Source: Massariosphaeria phaeospora
Lineage: Eukaryota > Ascomycota > Dothideomycetes > Pleosporales
Length of the DNA: 64,000 bases
Assembly: GCA_011032825.1 (NCBI GenBank)
Contig: JAADJZ010000005.1
Span: 439,001 to 503,000, forward strand
Direction: 5' to 3'
Of this stretch, positions 55,398 to 64,000 are shown piece after piece. Under the pieces are notes generated by a model, which was given only the letters and a program-made list of their open reading frames with translations, did no database searches and was not told the origin of the DNA. A program made the position numbers and the translations under genes. Position 1 is the first letter of the stretch. Each line of letters begins with the position of its first letter.

Positions 55398-57143
55398 GGG
55401 CTAGAGTCCGCGGTATTCTCTACAGGTAGGCCATTCGCAAAATAGGCCCCGGTAGCGTCGATGACGCGATGAGAATAGCAGCCGCAGGTGAGATGGACCC
55501 TGCAACGCTTTCGTTGAGGTGTAGGACTGCAAGTGAGCGGGGCTAATCGGCTTTATTACAATCTGGTAATAGACGAGGCGGCAATTGGCGCTGACGCAGG
55601 AGTGACAGGAGCAGGCCGAAGGAGTGCGTGGTGCAGTAGGTATGTCAGCGGCCAGCAAGTATAGATAGACGTATAGCAGCAGCCGATGGAGTGACGCTGC
55701 ACCGGTGCCGTTTCACGTCTGTGGCGAGGGACGCAGGAAAGAGGATTCGCGGAAGACAGGTGTACAAAGGTTGCAAAAGTGACACTCGAGGCCAAAGAGA
55801 CAGACGGGCAGGGAAGAAGAGTTCCAGCGGCGCGCAGAGATTAGTAGGATAGAGGAGAGTGGGCGCTGGCTCGATAATTATTAGCAGATGTATTCCATGT
55901 TTAGCATGCGTTGCGCCTTGCCGAGTGCGGCCTAGCGCGCTTGCTGGATAGATGCAATACTGTTCCGGAAGCCGCCTGTGCTGCATTGCAGAAGCCTCGA
56001 GTGCCGCGCTCGAGTCCAAGCCAGGCGTCATCTCTGTGCATGCATGCCCTACGGACCACCTCTGCTTGTTATCTACGACTCCATCAAAACCACACCTCGC
56101 ACTCATCCAATCTTTCGCCAGAGTAAAGTGCCGATGACTGCTATACTTCCTTATCCAGCTCCCGAGCCACTCACACCCCCCTGCACGCTCACCCCAATTA
56201 TGCACCATTGCATAGACTAAGACTATCGTGGTGCCCAGAGCGCCTACGATAGCAGTCGACAATTAAGACCCCAGGCCTGTGAGCGAGGCTAATAGTGATA
56301 AGTGGTACTCCGTACAGCCAGCCGCACATAGACGCCATCCCTGTCCTGGCTCTTAGCTGCACCACGTATCGAACTAAAAGCTTCCTGAATGAATGAAAAT
56401 CTTGCGCAGCGCCTCCCGCCGAACCGAACTCAACGCATACAAGACGAGAAAGAAAAGATCGAACTAGAGTATTCTGCCGCACTAGATAGGCGCTAGCGGC
56501 TAACTTAACTCAATTTTGGGGCTAGACTGCAAAAGGGAATAGGTACCTCGTTCATCAAAAGCTACGTATACTACTTTTGCCCCACGGAGCTCCATAGATT
56601 GTATGTTTTCAGCAATAACACCGCCATCTATCTCGTATCCCAGGACCCACACGTCGCAGTCGTGTTCCGACAAAGTTGCGGCATTTTCCGTCTGCTGCTC
56701 TTTCCCGGCCCTTAACAGCCCTGCGCCAGATTAATCGACCAGCGCAAGGGATGGTCGACAGGGATGAAATATGTAATGAAAATGATGACAGCCGTTTCAC
56801 AAAGGTGGACAATTGGCAATGATGACTCGCGCTCTAAATTTATTCTCGATTATGGATGGAACTTTCGCGCTTGCGCTTTTTTTGCCTGCGTTTCCGATTA
56901 AGGGCTAAAGCTGACTGCTTGTGCACTCCGCCGTGCATCACGCACACCGATCGAAGCGATACAGGCGCCGTGCCAGCGCCTTGTTGCCGTATAGGCAATG
57001 CCCTACACCATAATGCATTCCCCTATATTGGAGTTCATGTCCGTACACCGGGACCGGATCCTCGCGTGCCCACTATAGCATTGAGACCGTGTCCCACTCG
57101 ACGTCCGGCGGTGTGTGGTACGAGCGAAGCACAAATAATCCTC
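55398..57143. other. Intergenic, no supported gene
   Basis: About 1.75 kb. A 205-codon open stretch on the minus strand (55645-56262) starts at TTG and has no domain. Words like the repeat terminus of the left island (GCTAACTTAACTCAA) appear at 56498. The sequence before 57144 is the 3' region of Rex1. Confidence 0.5.
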
Positions 57144-59591
57144 TCACTTTACCACGACGAATCCCACCCCATCGCGCGCGCTTTGACATGCCTGCGAGAG
57201 CGCTTGCACTTCTGTATCCGTCCACTTGACGCTGAGGTTATCCCAATTCTTCGTCGCATATTCGCGCTTATGCTGCTGGTACATTGCTTGCAGACGACGC
57301 ACTTCCCTCGGGTCCCCTGTGCCACTGTACACAATAAATGCCGTGCAGCGTGGCAAAGATTCGTACACTTGGGCAATGTGTTCAACCGTCCTGGAGACGG
57401 CCTCGCCGAGCTTAGCACCAGTGACATCAACCTCTTCGTCTTCGCCTCTCGAAGTCGCAAGTCCTAGTCGTTCCAACGCGGCCTGTCTGATGGCCTCGGT
57501 GCCGTTGGATAGCTTCGGAGCTTCCCACCATCCTCTCGCAAGCTCCAGCTCTCGCAGTCGGCCCCACACGAAATCGACCTTTTCAGTTGCGCCATCCTTA
57601 CCTTGTGCAAATCCGTTGACAGCACGATCGATGCCTTCAACGACCTCAGCATCGCTCTTGCAGCCTATTGTCACTTGCGCTTGAGCGCCATGTCCGCGTG
57701 TCAGATCACCCCAGTCTACCACTGCGCCTGCCCGTGGAGAGTTTGATGATTTTGGTCGGATTGCGCGACCCAGTCTCTTGAAAATCGACTCCGCATTGGT
57801 TTCGCTAGTACCCCATTTCGGCCCTCGCTCACATTTCTGCTTGAGTAGGTCGAGGCAGACCTGGGCATCATCAATGCTGTCGTGGCCCTCGGCACCCTTT
57901 TGGATTTCCAAGGACAGAAATTTCTGCGCCAACCATTTCAACGACTGCTTGTACGGCGGTCCTCGTGCATGCGGGTAGATGATTCCAGTGTCGATAATAA
58001 AAGGGTGGGTGAGTTTAAGTGCATTGAGGTCCGAGTTGAGAGAATGTCCTACAAGGATCGTACGAGGAGTGATGATTTCCAGTAGCTCTTTTTGAATATC
58101 CGCCAGAGTGGTCGTAACATCTTGCAGCATGGTTGGTGTAATACCCGACCACCGTGTAAGGTAGTCTTTGATGGTCACATCGGGCTTGACTAGCCTGTCG
58201 ATGACCACGCTTCCGTCCCAGTCCAGCACACTAATGCGCGTAAGCACGAGTTCGTCGTTCTCCGACTTGCACATTTCGCAGTCAATGGCTAGGACTTTTT
58301 TTCCGGCTGTTACACTTCCTTGTTCGATCTCTGATTCGGGAACATCCCCTTCCTCGAGAGATGTAATGTTGGTGTCTACCCAACCGTCGTCCACCGTCGT
58401 TCTTGCCGCTTTTCGACCCTGAAGCGCCGCATCTTTAGCTTCCGGCGTTGTGAACCATGTGGGATGAATGACATATTCGTTTTCCTGTTGCTCAACGAGA
58501 GTAGCGAGGAACTCAGTGACGGGTGTGCGCTTGTTCTCCCAGTGCTTGGTGTCCTGCGGAACTGGCCCCTTATGGCTCGAGCTCTTCTTCATTTGCTTCT
58601 CGTCCTTGGATTTTGGAATTTGCGAGGTCAACATGGTATCTACAGGTGAATGTACTTTGCGGTATTGATTGCTGTTGTGATCACCTGGAGTCTTGATAGG
58701 CCAAATATTCCGAAAGATGCCCGAAAGCTTTTGAAGGGCCTCTGGCATCCGATCAGATTTGAGACTGACAGGATAATAATCGTCAGGTGAGATAGTCAGT
58801 CGTTTCGGTGGGTCACTTTCCACATTGTCAATGGCGGTGCCAACTATAGCCTCGACAGAGCCTTCGTTCTGCGCCGATTCGTGGGAGTCTAACGACAGCT
58901 TGCCATTGAACATTCCACTTTCTAAGCCGGGTACCAGGAGCATAACGACGTGACGAATGGCCCCGCGATTCTGCACGGATACCCACTGTGGTGCATTGCC
59001 CTCCACAAGTATGTACAACACGAGGGATTGCAGATCGGATATCTTCACATGGTAATTCAATCGCGCGTGATGTGAATGCTCAATGACCGGGTAGTTTCGG
59101 TCGAGCTTCCTTTCCTTCCCCCGCTCTTCCTTCTCGCGCTTCCTGTCACTGGACGTATTTTGCGCCGACTTCGAGCGCTCGCGTTCTGCGCCCTTGTTGT
59201 TCGCGGAAAATGGGTTCGTAGGAGGAGCATCGCGCTTGCCATCTGCGGGGTTCTCCGAGAAAGGATTGGGAGAATGGGACGCGTGATGGGAGGTCGAAGG
59301 CTTCTGTTTGCCGTTGCCCTGTGTGTCTGCCTCGCCCTGCGACTCGGATTGGGGACGGCCACTTGCCTTGGAGCTGGTAGAGGACGAGTCTTTGCGCTCC
59401 TTGTGGGAATCGCGTTGTCGCCGCTTCTTCCTCGAGTTAACGACGGTAGTCCAGCCACCATCATCCCCGCTCCCAGCTACTGCGGTGTCGGTCGTATCCT
59501 CGTTGCCCCGCAGCGCCGCCAGCGTCGCCCCTACACCATAGTCAGCAGACTCGGCCTGGTCCTCGTCGCTTGGCCTCTTTCGTTTTGTCAT
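57144..59591 (-). CDS. REX1: RNA exonuclease Rex1/Rnh70 family
   Basis: Single-exon gene of 815 residues starting at a true ATG. It is a 3'-5' exonuclease of the DEDDh class that trims the 3' ends of 5S rRNA, tRNA and other precursors in the nucleus. ExoI motif A-I-D-C-E-M-C near residue 435, ExoII G-H-S-L-N-S-D-L-N-A-L near 525, and ExoIII G-H-D-S-I-D-D-A-Q-V-C near 580 carry the catalytic Asp and Glu residues and the His. The N-terminal 150 residues are charged, with K-K-R-R basic clusters that could serve as nuclear signals. The segment after residue 650 has no recognised domain. Yeast Rex1 is 553 residues, so this ortholog has long extensions on both sides of the domain. Confidence 0.92.
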   Translation of the reverse strand: MTKRKRPSDEDQAESADYGVGATLAALRGNEDTTDTAVAGSGDDGGWTTVVNSRKKRRQRDSHKERKDSSSTSSKASGRPQSESQGEADTQGNGKQKPSTSHHASHSPNPFSENPADGKRDAPPTNPFSANNKGAERERSKSAQNTSSDRKREKEERGKERKLDRNYPVIEHSHHARLNYHVKISDLQSLVLYILVEGNAPQWVSVQNRGAIRHVVMLLVPGLESGMFNGKLSLDSHESAQNEGSVEAIVGTAIDNVESDPPKRLTISPDDYYPVSLKSDRMPEALQKLSGIFRNIWPIKTPGDHNSNQYRKVHSPVDTMLTSQIPKSKDEKQMKKSSSHKGPVPQDTKHWENKRTPVTEFLATLVEQQENEYVIHPTWFTTPEAKDAALQGRKAARTTVDDGWVDTNITSLEEGDVPESEIEQGSVTAGKKVLAIDCEMCKSENDELVLTRISVLDWDGSVVIDRLVKPDVTIKDYLTRWSGITPTMLQDVTTTLADIQKELLEIITPRTILVGHSLNSDLNALKLTHPFIIDTGIIYPHARGPPYKQSLKWLAQKFLSLEIQKGAEGHDSIDDAQVCLDLLKQKCERGPKWGTSETNAESIFKRLGRAIRPKSSNSPRAGAVVDWGDLTRGHGAQAQVTIGCKSDAEVVEGIDRAVNGFAQGKDGATEKVDFVWGRLRELELARGWWEAPKLSNGTEAIRQAALERLGLATSRGEDEEVDVTGAKLGEAVSRTVEHIAQVYESLPRCTAFIVYSGTGDPREVRRLQAMYQQHKREYATKNWDNLSVKWTDTEVQALSQACQSARDGVGFVVVK

Positions 59592-59786
59592 GGCGCGCGA
59601 AGGGACCGTTGCGATCGTTGGCGTAGGGATCAGACGGGGTGGGTTGCTGTTTGCTGGTGGAACTGCAAGCTCAGAAACTGTTGATGGGGCCCGCCGTGAA
59701 CCGTGCGTTGCGCTAGTACTCTTGGCATATAAAGCTTATGCGGGGCAGGGTCACTTGAGACACAGAGAGAGAAACTCCGCACCGGG

Positions 59787-59933
59787 CTCTTGCGGAAACA
59801 GGATGGCCGGAACTAAGGCTGAACGCTCTGTATAGAACTGTAGCTTTCTATAGTAATATTGTTACGTTGAGCGATCGTTTTGGAGGCGGGCGGATTTGTC
59901 TCTTTAGTTCCAGAGATTCCGTTTCCGTAAGTG
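59787..59933. mobile_element. MITE copy 2, 147 bp, with 6-bp target duplication
   Basis: Left end CTCTTGCGGAAACAGGAT and right end GATTCCGTTTCCGTAAGTG are imperfect inverted repeats, with CCGGAACTAA and TTTAGTTCC further in. Flanked by ACCGGG at 59781-59786 and 59934-59939. Its interior (ATCGTTTTGGAGGCGGG) matches the MITE at 31224-31390 in opposite orientation. It lies about 200 bp upstream of the REX1 start. Confidence 0.8.
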
Positions 59934-60069
59934 ACCGGGCTCACAGCAGGCTACAACGGGTTCACTGATCTCTATCGATGGAATCATATGCAACTTGACT
60001 GCAGGTTTTCCTGACTAAAACAGTATATATTGGCTCTTTTTACGTATCACAGTGTACCTAAAAGCGCGT

Positions 60070-61935
60070 CTAGATCGAGATACTCCTCAGCTGAAGGATA
60101 ATCTAGATTCATGAATTAGTTACAACACGCATGCTATCAGCTAACCTACCTTCTCAATGTAACGGACGTTGATCAAAATCCCGTCTACATTCTCGAACTC
60201 GTTCTTATCTCCGAAATCGAAATTTGTGGCATCAAGGCAAGTAAGACAGTTGACTACGACCTATTGTACTGGAAGTAAGCTAACGTAGTCGGGCAACTGA
60301 GTGATTGAGAAACGAACCCCGGCGTATTTATCTCCCATACGGCATGGCAGTTTCTGCTTGGCCATATCCACCAAAGAGTCTTTCAAAAGGGAGGCCTTTG
60401 CAACTCCGTCGTCTGTCTCGGCAAGTACAGGTAGAAGGGATGATGGCGACGGCTTCCCTTCACCATAAACTACGAGTGATTGCCAAAGTCCAATCTCCAA
60501 AAGACACACTCCAAGGCTGTAGATATCATGTTGCATGGAGTAATACTCTTCCGGCGTTAGACCCTGGCGCCGTGGATGCCGGTAGAGGTTCTTCTCCCAT
60601 ACGCAGTCGCCAGCCCGCAAAGTAAGCCCTCCGGCTGCAGGACGAAATTTTTCGAACCCGAGAAGAGCGGTATACGAGAGTATACATCTACTGTCATCGA
60701 AGACTAAGATGGTTTCCGGTCGTATGCTTTTGTGTACGAAGCCGTATGTGTGAACATAGCTCACTGATTGTGCCAACTGCTGTGCGACCTGGAATCGAGA
60801 ACTTAGTGAGAGGCTTTGGTTTGATGTCACAAGGTGCTGACGCAGGCTTCGAGGATCCTGGAAGTTTGGCGGAACGATGAACACGAAATCGAATGACGCT
60901 AGCGCTGGCAGTCCGGATCCGCTGGCATTGATAGTCTTGTCTGTGTTCTTGACAACTCCGCGGCATTGAAGCAGCCCGAAAGTTACTGGGTCAGAAGCGG
61001 ATAACTTGCGAGCGAGATCGCGAATATCTCGCTTGAAAATTTGTTCGTTGACTTCTGGCACACACGGAACTGAGTCGATGACGAAAAATGTGTTCCTCTT
61101 TGACGGCCGTAGCATCAGTTCGGCTGAGCAATAGGGGATGGCCTCGCGGCGGGCCCCGACTAACCCCTCTTTAGGAAGAAATATGGTTTGCGTTTGCGTG
61201 GTAGCTCTCAAAGAATCCCTTACACTTTTTGCTGTCGTAAGAGGTGCATTCCCCGAGCTGCTATCAATGGAAAGGGTTTTTGCAAGCTCTTGATCGATGA
61301 GAGGACTGGCCATTTTCAGCATCAGAAACCAAGACGGATCGAAAATCTTCTGCCACGCATCCAGATCATTGATTGCTTGGTCAATGTTTTCTTTCACAAA
61401 AGCGTATTTCCATCTCTTGACCTCGGCTTGATGTTTATCGTCTCGCTTCTTGTGTACCCGCTCTAGCTGGTGTGTCGCAGCCGTGAGCTTAGTAGCAAGT
61501 ACCTGGAGGATCTGGTCTTGTTGGTTTCGGTGATCTGAATCGAGCGATTGCCATATCCGCTTCAGAAACTCGATCTGATGCAAAGTCCGGGTCCAATTCA
61601 CTTCGATGAGTAAGACCCGCTCGTGGAGCTCCCCGCTAGCGTTGCTGAAGGAGGAATAGAGATCGATAAGCTTCTCGCCATATCTGCATTGCTGCACGCC
61701 TCCAGCTCTGGTGGGACAGTACGCATATCTAGGGACAAGTGAAGATAATCAGGTATTGTCATGAATATCCACTGTAAGTGCCCAGCCAGCGATTGTCGCC
61801 CGCACCAGAGCTGGAAGGTTGGTGCTAAGTATTAGCGCTAGGCTGCTAACTCGAAATGGCTTGGTATGAAATGTCACCTAACTTGATTGCTAAGTCAGCC
61901 GTGGCTAGGGCCGCGAGGCCGAGTTCGACAGACAT
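60070..61935 (-). CDS. HeLo-domain protein with C-terminal pseudokinase
   Basis: Exons (minus) 61935-61883, 61683-60318, 60260-60150 and 60102-60070 give 520 residues. The first exon supplies M-S-V-E-L-G-L-A-A-L-A-T-A-D-L-A-I-K, the typical start of the HeLo (prion-inhibition and propagation) domain, which continues as a helical bundle to about residue 200 (Y-G-E-K-L-I-D-L-Y, N-W-T-R-T-L-H-Q-I-E-F-L-K-R). Residues about 220-470 have a kinase-like fold: A-Q-S-V-S-Y-V-H-T-Y-G-F-V-H-K-S-I-R-P-E-T-I-L-V and H-D-I-Y-S-L-G-V-C-L-L-E-I-G-L-W. H-R-D is replaced by H-K-S and no D-F-G is present, so it should not phosphorylate. The end C-L-T-C-L-D, F-G-D and R-Y-I-E-K is the usual family terminus and comes from two small exons. 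In other fungi HeLo domains act as membrane-active death effectors or adaptors. Divergent from the kinase at 62281. Confidence 0.82.
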
Positions 61936-62280
61936 CCTGCTTTCTGTCTTGTACTCCGACAATGCGTCGTACTGAAATTGCACCCCAAAGACAAAGCGTG
62001 TGTAAAAGGACCTCCAGTACTTCTAATCTCGAGCTTCACCTGGAAAGAAGAGCTGGGCAGTTTTAATAGATGTATCAGGAAGAGATTGTTAACACTGAAT
62101 CAAACAGTGTGCAGGATGAAGACACGGAGAAGAAGAGAAATGTTGAAGTGGAGGTAGTGAGACAGGCTGGGGATTTCGCGTAGTTTTACCGGTTTCAGAG
62201 CCAGGCATCATCACATGGTGGGGCTGAGCGTTGTACTCTTCTGTTCACATCACCACAACTTCCGGACTTCCACGCTTTCC
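61936..62280. promoter_or_regulatory. Shared promoter region of the divergent HeLo/kinase pair
   Basis: The 345 bp between the two divergent starts is the only place for both promoters. No binding site is recognised. TTTTAATAGATG (62060) and a purine-rich AGACACGGAGAAGAAGAGA run (62119) may belong to the leader of the kinase gene. Confidence 0.5.
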
Positions 62281-64000
62281 ATGAGTGGGAACAGTCATGC
62301 CGCCGGTATCAGATCTAGTCAGAGACTCGAAGTTGAAGACGACTTTCCATGGCGATATTACAAGACACACTTTCCGGACGTCTGGCCGCGACGCTCGCCA
62401 GAGGAAAGTTAACCAGGAACAGCGATGGCAGACGATGGAACGGCTCGGGCAAGGCGCTTATGGAGTAGTAAGGAGGCAGAAGCTCATAGCTGGAGAATCC
62501 GACGTACAAGAGCGGGCCGTCAAGATTATTCCTAAGCAATCTCAAACCACTCCAGTCGATTATAGCAGGGAGCTAGAAGCGATCGCGAAATTCTCCCATG
62601 CAAGGGTACGTCTTTCATACGTTAGGATGCTTATACACCAATGATACTGACACATTTCCAGTACAACTCATGTTTCGTGGAATCGTATGGGTGGTATGAG
62701 GACGACGATACGATTTTCATTGCCATGGAGTATTTTGAACACGGGGATCTGCAAACGCAGATGTCGCAACGACATATACTTCCAGAATTAGAAGTACAAG
62801 AAGTGGTATTTCAAGTTTTGGAAGGTCTCGCATTCATGCATGATAATCAGTTCGCTCATCGCGACCTAAAGCCTTCTGTGAGTCAGTCAGGATCTACGCC
62901 TGGGAGCGATGTCTTGCACCGCATCCCAACTTTGGTAGACGCTAACCATCAATGTTGTTAAGAATATTCTTGTTCGCCGACCCGGGCCAACCTGGTGGGT
63001 TAAAATCGGAGACTTCGGGATCACTAAGCGTGCAGAGGAAGGATCGACAGCTTTGCGAACGTTCAGTGGAACACTAGGATTCCTGGCGCCTGAAGTGCTC
63101 ATAAGCCACGGTCTGTTAGAGTCTGAAGACTTAGACTACGCGAAAGACTATACTGTCGCCGTAGACATCTGGGCCCTGGGAGAAATTGCTTACCGGGCAC
63201 TTTCCGGAGTGTCTCCGTTCACAGGCTCACTTTCCTCTTACATCAAAGGGAAATCCACGTTTCCACAGGAGAAATTACAAAGGCATAAAGTCTCCGATGA
63301 AGGTTGTGAGTTCCTTGTGCAGACATTGAAGGCCTTGCCCGCCGAGCGAATCACCTCTTCTGGAGCTCTTCAACACCCTTGGATTGCCACGCAAAAAGAC
63401 TTCTCTCCGAGAGCTTCGGAAGAAACGTTGAGGTACGCAACCTTTGCTTTGCACGTTCGAGTGTTCTAAAGTTAGTACAGATTAGAGGAGTATTCTTCGT
63501 CAGCGCTATTTCGGGCTGCTCCCACGAATGGAGTCTCGACGATGACCGCTTCTAGCAAAGCATCTGCACAGTGGAGTACTATTGACAATCCATCCGTTTC
63601 AAATAATGGTCCGTCCCACATCTCAACCTCAACACAGCGTAAGCTCGAAAAGCAAATCATGGGCATGGTCGATAACGAGAGTAAACTTGATGATCTGGGA
63701 CTCTCCAGATATGAGCCTATGTCGTATTCTACACACAAATCTCCACTCACTGCGCAGCAGGAGGCGCCCATTCGAAAGAACGCCAAGAAACAGGCCTATA
63801 AAGAGACTGCCCGGGCTGAGATGCCTGCCGTGATCAAAGAGAGAGAAGACGAGGACAAGCTCGAACAAATCGAAAAGCGTCTTATTGCTCAGAAAGATGA
63901 GCAATTGAAGCGTGAGGCGGCTGCAGAGACTGCGCGGCGAGCTGCAAAGGCTGAGGCTAAAGCTATGAGGGAAAAGATTGCCAATTTGGAACGGCTCGTT
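62281..64000 (+). CDS. Ser/Thr protein kinase with coiled-coil tail (partial, continues past window)
   Basis: Exons 62281-62605, 62662-62877, 62963-63432 and 63481 to the window end. All active-kinase elements are there: G-Q-G-A-Y-G-V-V (P-loop), A-V-K-I (ATP lysine), E-L-E-A-I-A-K-F (helix C Glu), H-R-D-L-K-P-S-N (split by intron 2), D-F-G-I-T, and A-P-E-V-L. After the domain comes a Ser-rich linker and then a Lys/Glu/Ala coiled coil from about 63810 that runs off the end. N-terminus is uncertain: the frame from 62281 (M-S-G-N-S-H, with D-D-F-P-W-R-Y-Y-K-T-H-F-P) looks more protein-like but meets a stop at 62410, one base out of frame with the kinase; the kinase frame itself starts at ATG 62297. 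A single extra A at 62405-62407 would join them. The two genes of the divergent pair are both kinase-fold proteins, suggesting joint function. Confidence 0.82.

Noticed and set aside
55645..56262. 205-codon open stretch on the minus strand
   Set aside because: No ATG at its start (TTG), no domain, and mixed composition; I treat it as intergenic.
59781..59942. 9-bp target duplication ACCGGGCTC at MITE copy 2
   Set aside because: The last three bases (CTC) coincide with the terminal CTC of the element; copy 1 supports a 6-bp duplication.

Overview
This window comes from the nuclear genome of a filamentous ascomycete fungus (Pezizomycotina; a Dothideomycete is my best guess from gene content and style, but the sequence does not prove the class). 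The evidence is many short spliceosomal introns (about 47-125 bp, consensus GTAAGT/GTATGT donors and CTAAC/CTGAC branch points), fungal-type genes (PEX5, EMC6, PCNA, Rex1, a HeLo-domain protein) and an AT-rich island carrying the stop-codon pattern left by repeat-induced point mutation (RIP).

Bases 1-12,500 are a gene-free, RIP-degraded transposon island. Its core is one almost complete Ty3/Gypsy chromovirus (2,045-9,216, two 501-bp LTRs, 5-bp target-site duplication) inserted into an older repeat whose unoccupied copy survives at 11,911-12,240. A truncated inverted copy of the same family lies at 9,780-11,470. Relics of Fot1/Pogo-type DNA transposons and large palindromes flank it. The boundary to normal DNA is sharp and marked by a CCTA microsatellite. 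From 12.5 to 22.8 kb the DNA has normal composition but few genes: a two-finger C2H2 protein with a duplicated, decayed tail, and a Vezatin/Inp2-like membrane protein carrying one apparent frameshift.

From 22.8 to 33.5 kb genes are dense: a helical hypothetical protein, EMC6, PCNA, pyridoxal kinase, dUTPase and an MFS sugar transporter. PCNA and dUTPase both serve DNA replication and both have MluI-box-like elements upstream. The 33.5-38 kb interval has no recognisable gene and holds degenerate tandem repeats. The 38-49 kb interval carries PEX5, a mitochondrial two-RRM protein, a secreted RNase T2, a NAPE-PLD-like metallo-beta-lactamase enclosed by direct repeats, an uncharacterised protein and a stand-alone RNase H domain protein. 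A Tyr-tRNA with an intron is at 50.2 kb. A large Mis18/Yippee-type protein with a long disordered tail (51.5-55.4 kb) and the RNA exonuclease Rex1 (57.1-59.6 kb) follow.

The right end (60.0-64.0 kb) has a divergent pair: a HeLo-domain pseudokinase on the minus strand and an active-looking Ser/Thr kinase with a coiled-coil tail on the plus strand, running off the window. They share a promoter of about 350 bp. The HeLo family is linked to fungal regulated cell death, so this pair is the best candidate for an undescribed signalling module here. Two copies of a short MITE with 6-bp target duplications (31.2 and 59.8 kb), and two start codons interrupted by introns (PCNA and the RRM gene), are the other notable observations. 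All exon structures were inferred by eye from splice consensus, reading phase and family knowledge; each multi-exon model sums to a multiple of three except where a frameshift is noted.
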